From: Odontesthes bonariensis
Lineage: Eukaryota; Chordata; Actinopteri; Atheriniformes; Atherinopsidae
Direction: 5' to 3'
DNA: 64,000 nucleotides
NCBI RefSeq assembly: GCF_027942865.1
Contig: NC_134522.1
Location: 9,265,849-9,329,848 of the forward strand
Below are positions 1 through 23,225 of this stretch, piece by piece. The notes beneath the pieces are model-generated. The model saw only the letters and a program-made list of their open reading frames with translations. It was not told the origin of the DNA and made no database searches. Numbering within the stretch: the first letter of the stretch is position 1; every line of letters starts with the position of its first letter. A program made the position numbers and the translations under genes.

Positions 1-1352
1 GGAGCTGTCTGTCGAGGAGGCGTGGGGTGGAGCCGACGGCCCTGCATCCATAGCTGAACTTGCCCTGGAGCAAAGAGGTGTCCACTACCCACTGGTCCAA
101 CACCACTGCCTTTTAGCTACCATTCTGCATGCTACCATGAACTTCAGCGTCAAAGCTAAACCACTCAGCCTCTTTGATAGCAAGGTGAGCTAACAGACTC
201 CTGCTCAAAGAAAACTAGAATCCCCACTTTTGGGAGATGTTCATTCAGCTCCTTTTTTTTTTTTTTCAAACAAAAAGCTGAATGAACATCCTCCAAGAGT
301 GATGATTCCATATATTCTGACAGAGGTTGTGCAAGCACATTGCCAGCTAACATACGTGTGTGTGTGTTGTAGGGTAAGAATGCTTTCTTTAGAGATCTGA
401 CAACCATCCAGCTGATGCCCAGTGGAGACATGGACCCCGGCTTGGTCTCACTGCGACAAGAGGTGAGGTGTGGAATAAAATGCAGAAGAAGACGATGCTC
501 CAGATCTGTCTCTTCACCTCTTCTTCCCTCTTTGGTCTCAGTTCCTCCTCCGGGTGCTGACAGGCTGGGTGCAGGCCATAGATGATCCTTCCAGTTCAGC
601 CTCCACTCCCCTGCCTTCTACTGGACCTAAGGCTGACTGGTGGCCCTCCCTGTGTCTGGAGCTGGGCTCCCTGCTGCAGGTCAACCCAGACATCCTGCGG
701 CGGCACCTGGTTTGTGAGCTCTACAACCAAGGCCTTGACCCGCGTGCTGAACAGGTACGGGACAGCGCTTTCAGAGTCACAAAGAGTATTTTGTTGTGGA
801 TTGCAGCACCGGATATGGCAAAAAAATAGGATGAACCATTTTCTTGATCACAACTTGTTGTCCTGCATTCTAGATGATGTTGGAGGTGGAAGACAAGGAT
901 GTGCTGGGCTCCCAGCTCTTGGTGCTGACGGGTCAGAGGCTCAGTTACTCACTGCTCCACAGCCAGAGCCAGACACAGGCTTCCATGGAGCTGCTGGCTC
1001 GCCTGCCCCCCACCCTCTGTACATGGCTGAAGGCGATGGTAGGATACACTGCACTGACTGATGTTACCTATGGGAGCCTATGTATTTTAAAAACTTTTCA
1101 GTGAATAACTAATAACTATGGATTAATTCAAAAGCTCATGCGAAAACACACCTGTGTGTTTAATGATGTGTGTAATATGGCTTATTTTGTGTGCTGCAGG
1201 ACCCCAGCGAGCTGAGGTGCCCCCTGGTCCCTCTGCCTCAGACCAGCCGCCTGGTGAGCCGTCTGATTGAAATACTGCCAGAAAACCACGCTCAGTACAG
1301 CCTGGCCCTGCACCTTCTGGAAGCTGTGGAGGTCCTCACCACTGAAGACTGA
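1..1352 (+). CDS. rab3gap2: Rab3 GTPase-activating protein non-catalytic subunit, 3' end (partial)
   Basis: Five exons are visible: 1-184 (open at the left edge), 373-462, 542-754, 874-1038 and 1200-1352, with TGA at 1350-1352. They join in frame to give the last 267 residues. Every intron is GT-AG and phase 0. The segment [19 protein letters not shown], followed by KPLSLFDSK, is typical of the RAB3GAP2 C-terminus, and the protein ends in a helical leucine-rich stretch closing ...EVLTTED. In known biology RAB3GAP2 pairs with RAB3GAP1 to form the Rab3 GAP and the Rab18 exchange factor at the ER. The full protein is about 1,390 aa, so most of the gene lies left of this window. It is convergent with iars2, the same tail-to-tail arrangement as at human 1q41, which supports the call. 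No frameshift or stop is seen. Confidence 0.93.
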
Positions 1353-2514
1353 TGTGGAGGAGACTGATGCAGGCAAAGGGATTCTTCATAGACTTTGTAG
1401 AGAGACCGTCTCTCTGTGTAAAAGAGTCACTCTGCAAACTAAAGATAAAAAGGCTTTTCAATTATCACGGGGGGTCCTGTCATTCAGATCATGCTAATTT
1501 TGATTAGAAGCCAGTGTTAAATAGTGGCTTTTAACCTTTTTTTTTTTTTTTAATCCATCATATTTTTGTGCATGTAAATTAAACTGTATTGAATATTTCT
1601 GTTATTAAAGAGTATTGTCAGGATATATTTGATGGTTATGGAGCAGTGGCGTATGCTTCACTTAACCCTTGTTTTGACTTTAAAATCAGATGTCCTGCCA
1701 AGTCACAGTTATATCGGTTATTTCTCCTTCGTACACATAAAAGATGTATCATAAATGAATAAGGAGCTTAGTTTCTATTTATACAGGACTGTACTAGCTG
1801 TGCCTGTACACCTTCTATTCTGTAGCTCTAAGTCCAGCTGCTCCCCCTGGGCCCAAATGCAGAATAAAGAGGTTTCTCAAAAGCTTTGTTGTGTTGATGC
1901 AGCTTCACTTTCCTTACACTCAGACCATAGAGATAAAGTTCCATTTATTTATAATCCAGAGTCAGCTCCTCCATAAACTCTTTAATTTATTGAGGAAGTT
2001 TACAAGGAACATAATTTATACAAAGAAGATGTTTGAGAACCCTCCTCATCTAAGTTTCTGGAGAAGAAATTGTCTACTGAGGTCACATAGTGACACACAT
2101 CGTCGTGACTTATTCTGCCATAAACATTTAAAAAGAAAAACAAAAGCCCTGTGACCCACATCTCCTCTAGACTCAAAAATAAATCACGGTCTTCCTTCTC
2201 AGCTATATTTTCAGTAAACAACCTCTCCTGTGCAGGATTTGATTGCGGCTTTGGACATTTTGATTCCGCAGTTCACACCTACCACTGAGGAAACGTGAGT
2301 GCATAAAACAGCTGAAGTTATGGATGCTTTATCTGTTACCAGGCCATTCTCTTTTGAAGCAAACCCTGTGGGGAGCTGTGGATTCACGCTTGCGACGGCC
2401 GGTCCAGTGAGTGACGGTTTCCACTGGGAGTGTAAAACCTTCGTGCCTGCTCAGCCATCAAGGGTAACTTCTTGATGAGGACGATGCGTGCTGGTTTCCA
2501 TGGTGACGGGCCTC
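1353..2514. other. Convergent 3' UTR region between rab3gap2 and iars2
   Basis: This stretch has no coding exon. It holds the 3' UTRs of the two convergent genes and candidate poly(A) signals on both strands. Short ORFs here lack any recognisable protein. Confidence 0.7.
1604..1609 (+). promoter_or_regulatory. Candidate poly(A) signal of rab3gap2
   Basis: ATTAAA lies 252 nt after the rab3gap2 stop. A canonical AATAAA at 1863-1868 is a more distal alternative. On the opposite strand TTTATT at 1944-1949 is a candidate AATAAA for iars2, so the distal 3' ends of the two convergent genes may lie within about 100 bp of each other. Confidence 0.45.
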
Positions 2515-15125
<12,611 letters not shown>

Positions 15126-15310
15126 GGAGAGGCGACGGAGCTCCGCGGACAAATGAAAGCACAAAACCAGAAAGTGGAGCCTTTATTTCTGCGTTGTTCC
15201 AGCGTACTCGTCTGGTGTTGTCATGTTCTGCCCTCCTGGTTGTGAAGCTTGTTTCTTCCGGAACAAATTACAGAGAGGACAACTACGGAAAGCCAGTGAG
15301 GTCATGTTTG
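15126..15310 (-). promoter_or_regulatory. iars2 5' UTR and proximal promoter
   Basis: This is the region immediately upstream of the iars2 ATG. It lacks a clear TATA box on the minus strand and holds a perfect palindromic ETS-type site TTCCGGAA at 15256-15263, common in housekeeping and mitochondrial gene promoters. The transcription start is not determined. Confidence 0.4.
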
Positions 15311-15772
15311 CTCCATTTTAGGCGTATGTGGAGAATACTATTTATCTACCTTTCAGAAAACACTTTGTTAATATGCAGAATAGTTAAATATGTTACCCAA
15401 ATGATGTGGTTGAAGGTTTGATAGAACAACACTATTTCCAATTATTTTTATTATTATAAAACTAAATATTCAGCCAGGATATCGTCATTTTTGTCACCTC
15501 TTAGTGGTTAAATGGGGTAAAACATTATGAAAAGTCACGAAAAAAGTACTAAATTCATCCCATTAGGATATTCAAAATAGGGAAATGAGCTAAACAAATA
15601 AAGAGAAACAAAGGGAGTAATGTTATTCCTAAGTAAAACGAAAGCCCTTTAAAGAGCAAAACTCAATTATCAATAATGATCAGCAATATATTAAACACTA
15701 CGTCACAGTAAGTCAATGTTTTTACTCAGACAGTATTTTTTGCTCATTATTAAACTGTTAAGTATCAGTACT

Positions 15773-16790
15773 CAATTCATTTAATTTTTATTTATATAGC
15801 GCCAAATACAACAAATGCGCGGCGGCACTGGCACTGTAACACCATTCATAGGATATCTGTTGGAACAGGGAAACACGAGTTAATGACCACAATAATATCA
15901 CATATACATAAAGAGAGTAAAGTGAGGAAAGGTGTGACAGATGAGGCCCCCCAGCAGTCTAGGCCTATAGCAGCTTAACCATGGGATGTTTCAGGATTAC
16001 CTGAGCCATCCCTATTCAAGGTAAACACAAGAAACTTGTGCTAACGAAAAAATAAATAAATAAAGGACCAGACTCAGTGAGTAATTCCCTATACTCCCTA
16101 TATAGATCTGCTCCTCACACCACAACAACCCTCTTTTTACAGCCACAAGCTACCTCAGCCTCTCACCAACCGCACACCAGTCACAGCGGGGTGGGGATGC
16201 AAACCCTGGTTCGGGTAGGGGGAGAAATAAAAGAGGTAAGATAGCCGGGAATGGGATGCAAACCCTGGTTCGGGTAGGGGGTAATGAAAGTATAGAAGAT
16301 GCCAGAGGTAGAGGCAGGACAAGACACACTAGCAGATACAGCAGACAAATTCACCTAAACAGTCCTATATTCACTAAAAATACCAGCAAAAACAAAGCCA
16401 TACAACTCACTCTCACCAACTGCACACCAGTCACAGCAGGGTGGGGATGCAAACCCTGGTTCGGGTAGGGGGAGAAATAAAAGAGGTAAGATAGCCGGGA
16501 ATGGGATTCAAACCCTGGTTCGGGTAGGGGGTAATGAAAGTATAGAGGGTGCCAGAGGTGGAGGCAGAACAAGACACACTAGCAGATTCAGCAGACCTAA
16601 CTATAAGCTTTATAAAAAAGGAAAGTTTTAAGCCTGGTCTTAAAAGTGGAAAGGGTGTCTGCTTCCCGGACATTTACTGGCAGCTTATTCCACAATAGAG
16701 GAGCCTGATAACTGAAGGCTCTGCCTCCCATTCTACTTTTAGAAACTCTGGGAACCTCAAGTAAACCTCGTGGTCATAGATGAGGATGTA
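15773..16790. repeat. Composite dispersed repeat with an internal 250-bp tandem duplication
   Basis: It starts with TTTATTTATATAGCGCCAAA, a common teleost repeat start. It ends near a segment (about 16600-16780) that reads like the 3' flank of a non-LTR element, with AGCTTATTCCACAATAGAGG. Inside, 16161-16410 is duplicated as 16411-16600 at a 250-bp offset. Each copy contains the two-unit 59-bp module also found at 7964-8088. Confidence 0.7.
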
Positions 16791-17057
16791 CAATAAAAAT
16801 GAGAATGACTTTTTTTTTTCACAAAGGTATTCCATTCCATACAAACAGTACACGTTTACATTTTACATTTTTTTGCATTATACTTTACACCATCACAGCT
16901 GCTTAGATATCCACTTCAACTTATCCTACACAAATAAATAAGACTAAATACACACATGAATAAATAAAGAAAAACACAAAAAGAGGGTAAAAATGATGTA
17001 GGTAAATGAATAAACAAAGTAAATGAAAGTAATAATTACAACTAAAGCACACCTCTC

Positions 17058-17256
17058 TTATTGCATTAATAAACACATTACAGGGTTCCATCTCTTTATA
17101 AATATGGGTCTTCGTAACCTTATTGCATATGTAATTCGCTCCATCTCATACGATTCCCATACTTTTTTAAGCCATACATTACATGTTGGTGGTTCTGGCT
17201 TTAACCATCTTATTGTGATACACTTAATAGCAGCTCCCAAGAGTATTTGTAAGTAT
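17058..17256 (-). mobile_element. L1/Tx1-like LINE C-terminal remnant
   Basis: The minus strand encodes AAIKCITIRWLKPEPPTCNV then WLKKVWESYEMERITYAIR and a WNP tail. This matches the pattern at the extreme C-terminus of L1-type ORF2 proteins (a run like 'A...I...W....P....W' followed by 'E...Y'). It has no catalytic domain. It ends only 250 bp upstream of the cd24 start. Confidence 0.55.
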
Positions 17257-17409
17257 TTCTAATGAAATCTTTTGATTTTTTCAACAGATTTGAACACTGA
17301 GGATAAATGACTCGCTGTGTGTTCTCACTTTATCGGTGTTTTTCAGACGGGCCTGAATGCAGCAGGTCGGCAGCAGGTGTAGTGTGTTGGCTGATGACGT
17401 CAGTCCTAC

Positions 17410-17416
17410 TATAAAA
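17410..17416 (+). promoter_or_regulatory. TATA box of the cd24-like gene
   Basis: TATAAAA lies 89-95 bp upstream of the ATG, preceded by TGACGTCA (17394-17401), a perfect CRE/AP-1-type palindrome 9 bp before the TATA box. This spacing is consistent with a start of transcription near 17440 and a short 5' UTR. Confidence 0.7.
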
Positions 17417-17504
17417 ACTCAGAGCTGCGTCTCTTCCCTGCATTCGCTTCTTCTTCATTCTCTACAAGAGTTAACCGAAGTCCTGCAGACACACCACCGT
17501 CAAG

Positions 17505-18015
17505 ATGAACAAGCTGTGCATCCTGTTCCTCGCAGTTTTTCTTCTTCTGGCTCTCCAGTTCACATCACAGGTGCGTCTTTGCCTTTGATTCGCTTTTATC
17601 CGTTTTCAACATTAACTTTTTTTGATAGTAAGGCATTGATCTCGTAGTTGTGGGTTCTTTTTGGTCAGAATGTTTTCAGATATTTAAGTGTAATTCCCTC
17701 AGAAACAAAATTTAGACTCTACTCTCCCTCTTTATTCCCGTTAGAACATTAGAATTACATTGTGGCTTTAAATGGAGCAGGTTTGTTGACCCAATTGAGT
17801 TGACGTTTATACCCAAGAAACTTGTGCCGGAGGAACTCTGAAATGTTTTCTAATTGTGGGCCACTCTAACTGGTATGTGTGTTTTTTGGCAGCTGGCCAG
17901 TGCGGAGTCCATTAACGGCACGAACAGCAGCTCGTGCTCCTGGAGTGCCGCCACCCTCACCTTGCTGATCCCCCTGGCTTCGGCAGCCTCTCTCCTCTTC
18001 GACTGGTCTCTGTAA
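17505..18015 (+). CDS. cd24: CD24-like short GPI-anchored sialomucin, complete
   Basis: Two exons, 17505-17570 and 17893-18015, encode 62 aa with a GTGCGT donor and a TTTTTTGGCAG acceptor. Residues 1-22 are a signal peptide (MNKLCILFLAVFLLLALQ then FTSQ), likely cut near LASA|ES. The centre is SINGTNSSSCSW, with two N-glycosylation sequons (NGT and NSS) and serine clusters. The C-terminus LTLLIPLASAASLLFDWSL is a hydrophobic GPI-attachment tail. CD24 is a heavily glycosylated cell-surface ligand for P-selectin and Siglec-type receptors. Sequence alone cannot exclude a CD52-like peptide. The neighbouring qrsl1, rtn4ip1 and crybg1, which accompany CD24 at human 6q21, favour cd24. The mature peptide would be only about 12-15 residues. 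Confidence 0.78.
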
Positions 18016-18183
18016 CTGGACTGGTGCTGTCGGCACAGCTGGAGTGTCGATGCAACATGGCCTGGAGGAGGGGGGGATCTCTCCATAAAACATATTTGGA
18101 CTTGGTGGTGGGGTGAAAATGAATTCGGCGCGCACACATCCCGGAGCTCAGCGTTTGAAACTCGCCCAGTTTTGACTGCTGGG

Positions 18184-18186
<3 letters not shown>

Positions 18187-18217
<31 letters not shown>

Positions 18218-18400
18218 CCACCGGATGAATATTAGTCGTAAAATTAAAAATCACTTTGTGAAATCCTCTAGTGTAGGATGTTTTTGTAAGGTACTGTGTG
18301 ATGTGACACTTCAATTATTTAACATCGAAGCTTTACGCGATTGGAAAGCTATTGTACAAATTTTGGGTGATTTTTAGACTTGTTAATTTTGAAAAATAAA
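18187..18400 (+). promoter_or_regulatory. cd24 3' UTR poly-U tract and poly(A) signal
   Basis: The cd24 3' UTR contains a run of 31 T at 18187-18217 and ends with AATAAA at 18395-18400, 380 nt after the stop. A further T run follows about 40 bp downstream and would act as a U-rich downstream element. Confidence 0.65.
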
Positions 18401-18493
18401 GCTATAAGTGACCAAGTTTGTCGTGACGTTTTTGTAATTTTTTTTTTTTTTTTTTTTCCTTTCCCTAAACTTGCAACTTTCCTCTAAGTGACG

Positions 18494-18703
18494 CAGGGGT
18501 GTCCACACCCGGTCCTCGAGGGCCGCTGTCCTGCAGGTTTAAGCTGTTTCCCTGCTTCAGCACACTTGATTCAATTCTATGCATCATTAGCCGGCTTGTG
18601 CAGAAATTGACAATCTTTTGGCGCGCTCCATTTTTTCTCAAGCGGAGAAATGTCTAAAACCTGCAGGACAGTGGCCCTCGAGGACCGAATTTGGCCCGCC
18701 CTG
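18494..18703. mobile_element. hAT-like MITE
   Basis: About 210 bp with terminal inverted repeats. The left end reads GGTCCTCGAGGGCCGCTGTC then CTGCAGGTTT. The right end is the complement of CGGTCCTCGAGGGCCACTGT then CCTGCAGGTTTTAG. Outer ends are CAGGG-type, as in hAT elements. Flanks show no clear 8-bp target duplication, so the insertion is old. No ORF is present. Confidence 0.75.
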
Positions 18704-18961
18704 CTGTCAAGGAAGGGTTGACCTACTCTAAATTGAGTGAGACTCATTTCGATACAAGAAAATTAAACTTTAAACGGGCATCCCATTTGCCTTTTTTGGT
18801 TTAGGTCTGAATTCAGTGAAACTACTTTGGGGAGGAAAAAGGCGGCACCTTTTATTCAAGCAGTGGTGAGTAACTTTGCAACTGCAGGGGAAATGGTTTA
18901 ACTCTTTTGACTCAAACTGAATGACTCGGTTTATACTAGTTTACATTTTAAATCTTTCAGT

Positions 18962-18997
<36 letters not shown>

Positions 18998-19311
18998 AGG
19001 TCAACCTCAGTTTAAAACCAGGAAAAGACAATCGACTTATGTTTGCTTTAACCAGATGTTAAAGTATTGCTTGGCAAAGTTAATCTTTGCATTTGTGGAA
19101 GTGGAAAGTTGATCTGCCACCTTCAAATGTAAAACGTATGAGGCTCAATCCTGTAGTCTTAGGCCTGTCACTGTGCAGGTTGCAGTTTACACAAGTGTAA
19201 TGTTGAAACTAAACTGCCAAACAGGAACTTTTCTGATGAAATGGGAGGGGGGTGTTCATCTGTAGGGTCTCTTAAACCACATCCAGCAGTAGCTTCCGTT
19301 TTCTCATCTCA

Positions 19312-19984
19312 GGCCTTGTCCACACGTAGCCGGGTATTTTTAAAACCGAATGTTTCCCCCCCTCCGTTTATAAAAAAAATCTGTATCCACATTACCTCGT
19401 TCGAAAAAAAACACCTTCCACACATAACCGAACATCTGCGTACTCCGTTTATGCAGCTGCGTGTAGACAGAGAACCGGAGTTTTGCGTTTTCGAACGTCA
19501 CAATATGTGCCAAAACAACAAATCTGCGCTATTACTGCCTTGATTTTACACGCCCAAGTCGTACTCCTCACTCCTGTCGCTGTCGGAATTATTACGTCCT
19601 CATATCGAGGGGCAGTCATGCGATCACCTGTCAGTGTGCTCAAAAAAGTTGCATGCACACTTTATTATTTAGCTGACGAGGGCAGATTGCGCAAAACAGC
19701 AAATGCATTTGGGTTGTCAAGACAGGTGAAAACGCAGATGTTCGGTTATGTGTGGAAGGTGTTTTTTTCGAAAACGAGGTAATGTGGATACAAATTATTT
19801 TATAAACGGAGGGGGGGAAACATTCGGTTTTAAAAATACCCGGCTACGTGTGTACATAGCCTTTGCCCGGAGTTTTTAAAAACATTCGTTTACGATGCGT
19901 TTTTATGCGTTTTCATGTGGATGACAGGTCCAAACGTATAATATATTCGTTTTAGCAGATACCCGGCTACGTGTGGATGGGGCC
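19312..19984 (+). mobile_element. PIF/Harbinger-derived foldback element
   Basis: The outer termini match 22/25 as inverted repeats (19312-19336 and 19960-19984, sharing CCACACGTAGCCGGGTA). A nested pair at about 19400-19440 and 19735-19775 is inverted and almost perfect over about 38 bp. Between the arms the plus strand encodes VSVLKKVACTLYYLADEGRL then RKTANAFGLSRQV. This resembles the N-terminal helix-turn-helix region of HARBI1-type transposases. The nuclease domain is missing, so this is an internally deleted copy. Confidence 0.7.
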
Positions 19985-21639
19985 CAAGATTAATTAAAAA
20001 GAACCACTTCAACAATTGACAGAGGGAGTGAATAATTGGGCCGGTGAGCCCTTCCTCCACCATCTGGTGCGGGGGCTTTGCCATCAAAGGGCCTCTCTCG
20101 GAACGACTCCTGGAATTCACCCGTTTTTGCTCCCCACTCCTGATCTGTGTGGGAATAGCACCCCACTCTGATCACACAACAAAGGTGCTTTTGTCCAGCA
20201 CGTCTTATCTGCTGGATTCAGATCAGGACCTTTGCTCCGTGATCCTAACTTTCTATCCTCACTACTTCATCAAGAACCGCAGCTTCTACGTCATGAATAT
20301 GTTTTTTGACCAAAGTTGTTCATCTTCGATCTCTGTCTCCTCCCCTGCAGTCTCTACAAAGCAAAAGAAGGCACATTCCTGCAGTGCAGCCATGAAACTC
20401 GAGTGTGTTCAGGTGATCAAGTGAAGAGTTGTGCTTAGGTTGACCATCAGAGTGTGACCACTTAAGGCACCACCTCATCCTCCTCCCCTTTGGCCACTCC
20501 ACCAACTCCCACCAACCACCTGGAACACAAGGAAAAAACGGAGTTCAGGTTAGCTTGTTGGTTTGGAAAGGTGGGGGGTAGACGTACACATGGGAGGTGA
20601 GAAACACCACAGAGCTATGCAGTCCCCTTACTTGCTCTGTTCCACTCCTCTGAAAAGTAATCTGCATTTCAAACCAGTTGCTGACGTTGCTTTGAATCTT
20701 CGTAATTTTACATGAATACTTCATGCTTTCAGAACCCGTGTTGGCCCTTAAAACTTTTCAGAATTCATTCCTTTGAGTCACAGGGAAAGTTTAAAAACTC
20801 AGTTTGTAACTCAACCAGTCAGTGAAAGGTTGGTGCTGAAACCAGATATCACTTCCAGTATTTTTTTGAGGTTTTCCTGCATTGTTCCACATTTGCCATA
20901 GCTTCTAAAGGAAGTGACACAGTGAAGTCAGTATAAGCACGATATGATAGCAATGAATATGAATGCATACTGTTTGAGGGAAGTGTCGCAGATATATTGC
21001 ATCCCTATAATACATTTGCTTCATCACTTTGGCTCAGACTGAAACATGTCAACTATTGCTATGAAATAGGCACATTTCAGATTAAACATCTGAAATAATG
21101 ATTGGATTTCTGCAGCCACAGAGCCCTGATATGAGTCACAACATTATGAATATAGGTTTTGAGTTGCTTCAGTCTGCTAATGTGAACGGAACTTTTGAGA
21201 CCGAGGATGAATCCCAATGATTCCATGAGAAGTTAATTGGGAAAGGTTTCCACAGCCTGGCTTCACAAAAACTTAGTAAAATTATCATGACTTCTGTAAA
21301 CTTCATTACACCATGGAGGTACTTGGTATGTTAAAAATATATGCGGTACCACAGAGAGCCATATATATCAGTGTTGGTTTGTTTTACATTACTTGCACTG
21401 GTGACACAGTTTGTCTCAGTGACACAGAATAGATTTTATTTGGTTTTAACCGAGCCCTCAAAGTTCACAGGGAGGTTGATGGTTCATGAACAACTACTTG
21501 ATTAATGTGCTGTGACTTGAAAATAATGAGAGCTGTTTAATATTATTAATATTGACTGTTTAATATTGAGCTAGCCATGGATAATTTGCCTCATTCCAAC
21601 CAAGTGTTGGTTAAAGCTAACTGATAATAAGTTTTGGGA

Positions 21640-21950
21640 GAAGTCAGACCTGATTGAGGCTGCAGGACCTTGGAAGGGTCAGTCTTGTGATGTATGGTAC
21701 CAGTAGGTTCAGAGAAAACATAGGACATGTCAACATGGCACCAGTATGTCTGGACTCTCCTTAGAGAAACCATATGAAGAAAATAACACCTAAAGACGGA
21801 CGTGTTGTTTTTCAGGTACCGTATTAGAGTATAAATAGGACCTGGTTTCTTTGGTCTTACGTCTGATACATACGAGCTGTATGACCCTGTGTACACAGTA
21901 TTAAAGAATATTCTCACTTAAGACTCTTTCTTCCAGTCTCATTGATTCCA
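21640..21950 (+). mobile_element. Possible solo LTR
   Basis: A compact promoter-plus-polyadenylation arrangement is seen: TATAAATA at 21830-21837, then ATTAAA at 21900-21905 about 65 bp later, followed by a T/C-rich segment. This is typical of LTR R-U5 spacing. No flanking coding region, primer-binding site or second LTR was recognised, and the boundaries are approximate. Confidence 0.3.
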
Positions 21951-22959
21951 GCCTCATCTACTTTGACTCTTGGTCCTGATGACAACAGAACAGCTGCTGA
22001 GGAAACCCTCCTTACACTAACCAAGCAGCTGGCTAGATGGAGTGCTTTGCACTGCTGAACTGAATTTAAAACTTTTAAACTGATAAACTTTTTTCTAAAG
22101 GTAGCAGAGGCGGCAACCAGTCAAATGGCCTTACTAACCATGTTTCTGATCTTGTGACTAATTGTTGCTACAATTTCAAGCATCAGGCCTGCCCACCACT
22201 GAGCATTAAAGCATCAAGTCCATTTGAGTTCTGCCTCACACCTTGATCCCTATTGAAAAAAGGGCACCATAAGTGCAAAATGGAAGGATACGGCCAAATG
22301 GTACAGCTAAGGGGAAGAATCGGAATGGGCCTCATGTAGAAGTCTTGTCTGCAAACATTCCACCCGGTTATCTCTTTGGACTTCCCACATTTGATCAAGA
22401 CAAAGCATGTTTTCAGCATGATGAATAAAGTCACATGTCCAGCATTATCTTAGAAAATTCATGGCCCACCATGACAAAACAGCTCATTCAGTCAATGCTG
22501 GCATTGTTTCCATGGTGTCACCAATGTAATGCATTGTTAAAGAGGTCATGCTTGTTTCACATATTTGTGGAGATCAAGTTGCTTAACGTTTACTTACAAA
22601 AAACAAACGCCGACATGAGATGTGTTGCCCCCCCTCTACTTTTTATCTGCATTCTCAGTTTGTGCACACAAATTGTGATTGGAAAGGGATACATTTCCAA
22701 AACCTTGTGAACAAGAAAGTGCATTTTCCATCAAATGGTGTATGACCTGTCATGTCATTTTAACAAAAATGATCCCAATCTGCTCCAAAAGCGAAAGGGT
22801 CCTTTCCTTGTGCCTAGGGTCAATTTAGAGTTGCATCTAATTGTGAAGCCTTTTTTATTTTTTTATAGTGTTAGGTTACCAAATATGATCATAGTGCACG
22901 TAAGTATTAGTTTAAAACTTGGCATAACTCAGCATGGTGTGCAATGTCTCTTTTGAAAA

Positions 22960-23225
22960 TTTGAGGAAACTGGACAAGTGGAGGACAAAAGAAGAAGTGT
23001 CAGGCCTAAAAAAAAAAAATATTTACAGTAGATGAACAGTATCTGAAAGTGATGTCATTAAGAAAGAGGAAAAGGAAGTCCAGCAAAGACCTGAGAGATG
23101 CATCTGGGATCATCTTGACAGAGAACAGAACAAAAGGCAGCCAACATCCAAAGAAGAGCTTTGGGATGTCTTTGAAGAAACCAAGAGAACTGTTCACTGT
23201 TCCTGCAATATATAAAGAAATGCGG
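22960..23225 (+). mobile_element. Internally deleted Tc1-like transposon
   Basis: The left half (to about 23104) carries the transposase N-terminal trace AGTCCAGCAAAGACCTGAGA then GATGCATCTGG. It is joined directly to GATCATCTTGACAGAGAACA and AAAGAAGAGCTTTGGGATGT, which belong to the C-terminal end of the same family. The catalytic core is missing between them. The fused frame stays open (RKRKSSKDLRDASGIILTEN) but has no function I can support. Confidence 0.65.

Noticed and set aside
17505-18015. CD52 as the identity of the short GPI peptide
   Set aside because: CD52 would have a similar architecture, but qrsl1, rtn4ip1 and crybg1 next door are the neighbours of CD24 at human 6q21.
18967-19000. 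29-T tract followed by GCAGGTC as a strong splice acceptor for a hidden cd24 exon
   Set aside because: No open frame with matching donor follows, and the cd24 transcript already has stop and AATAAA upstream at 18013-18400.
20044-20424. 126-codon plus-strand ORF and an overlapping 76-codon minus-strand ORF as a possible gene
   Set aside because: No recognisable motif, no splice-site context or neighbours, and codon content looks random; kept as intergenic.
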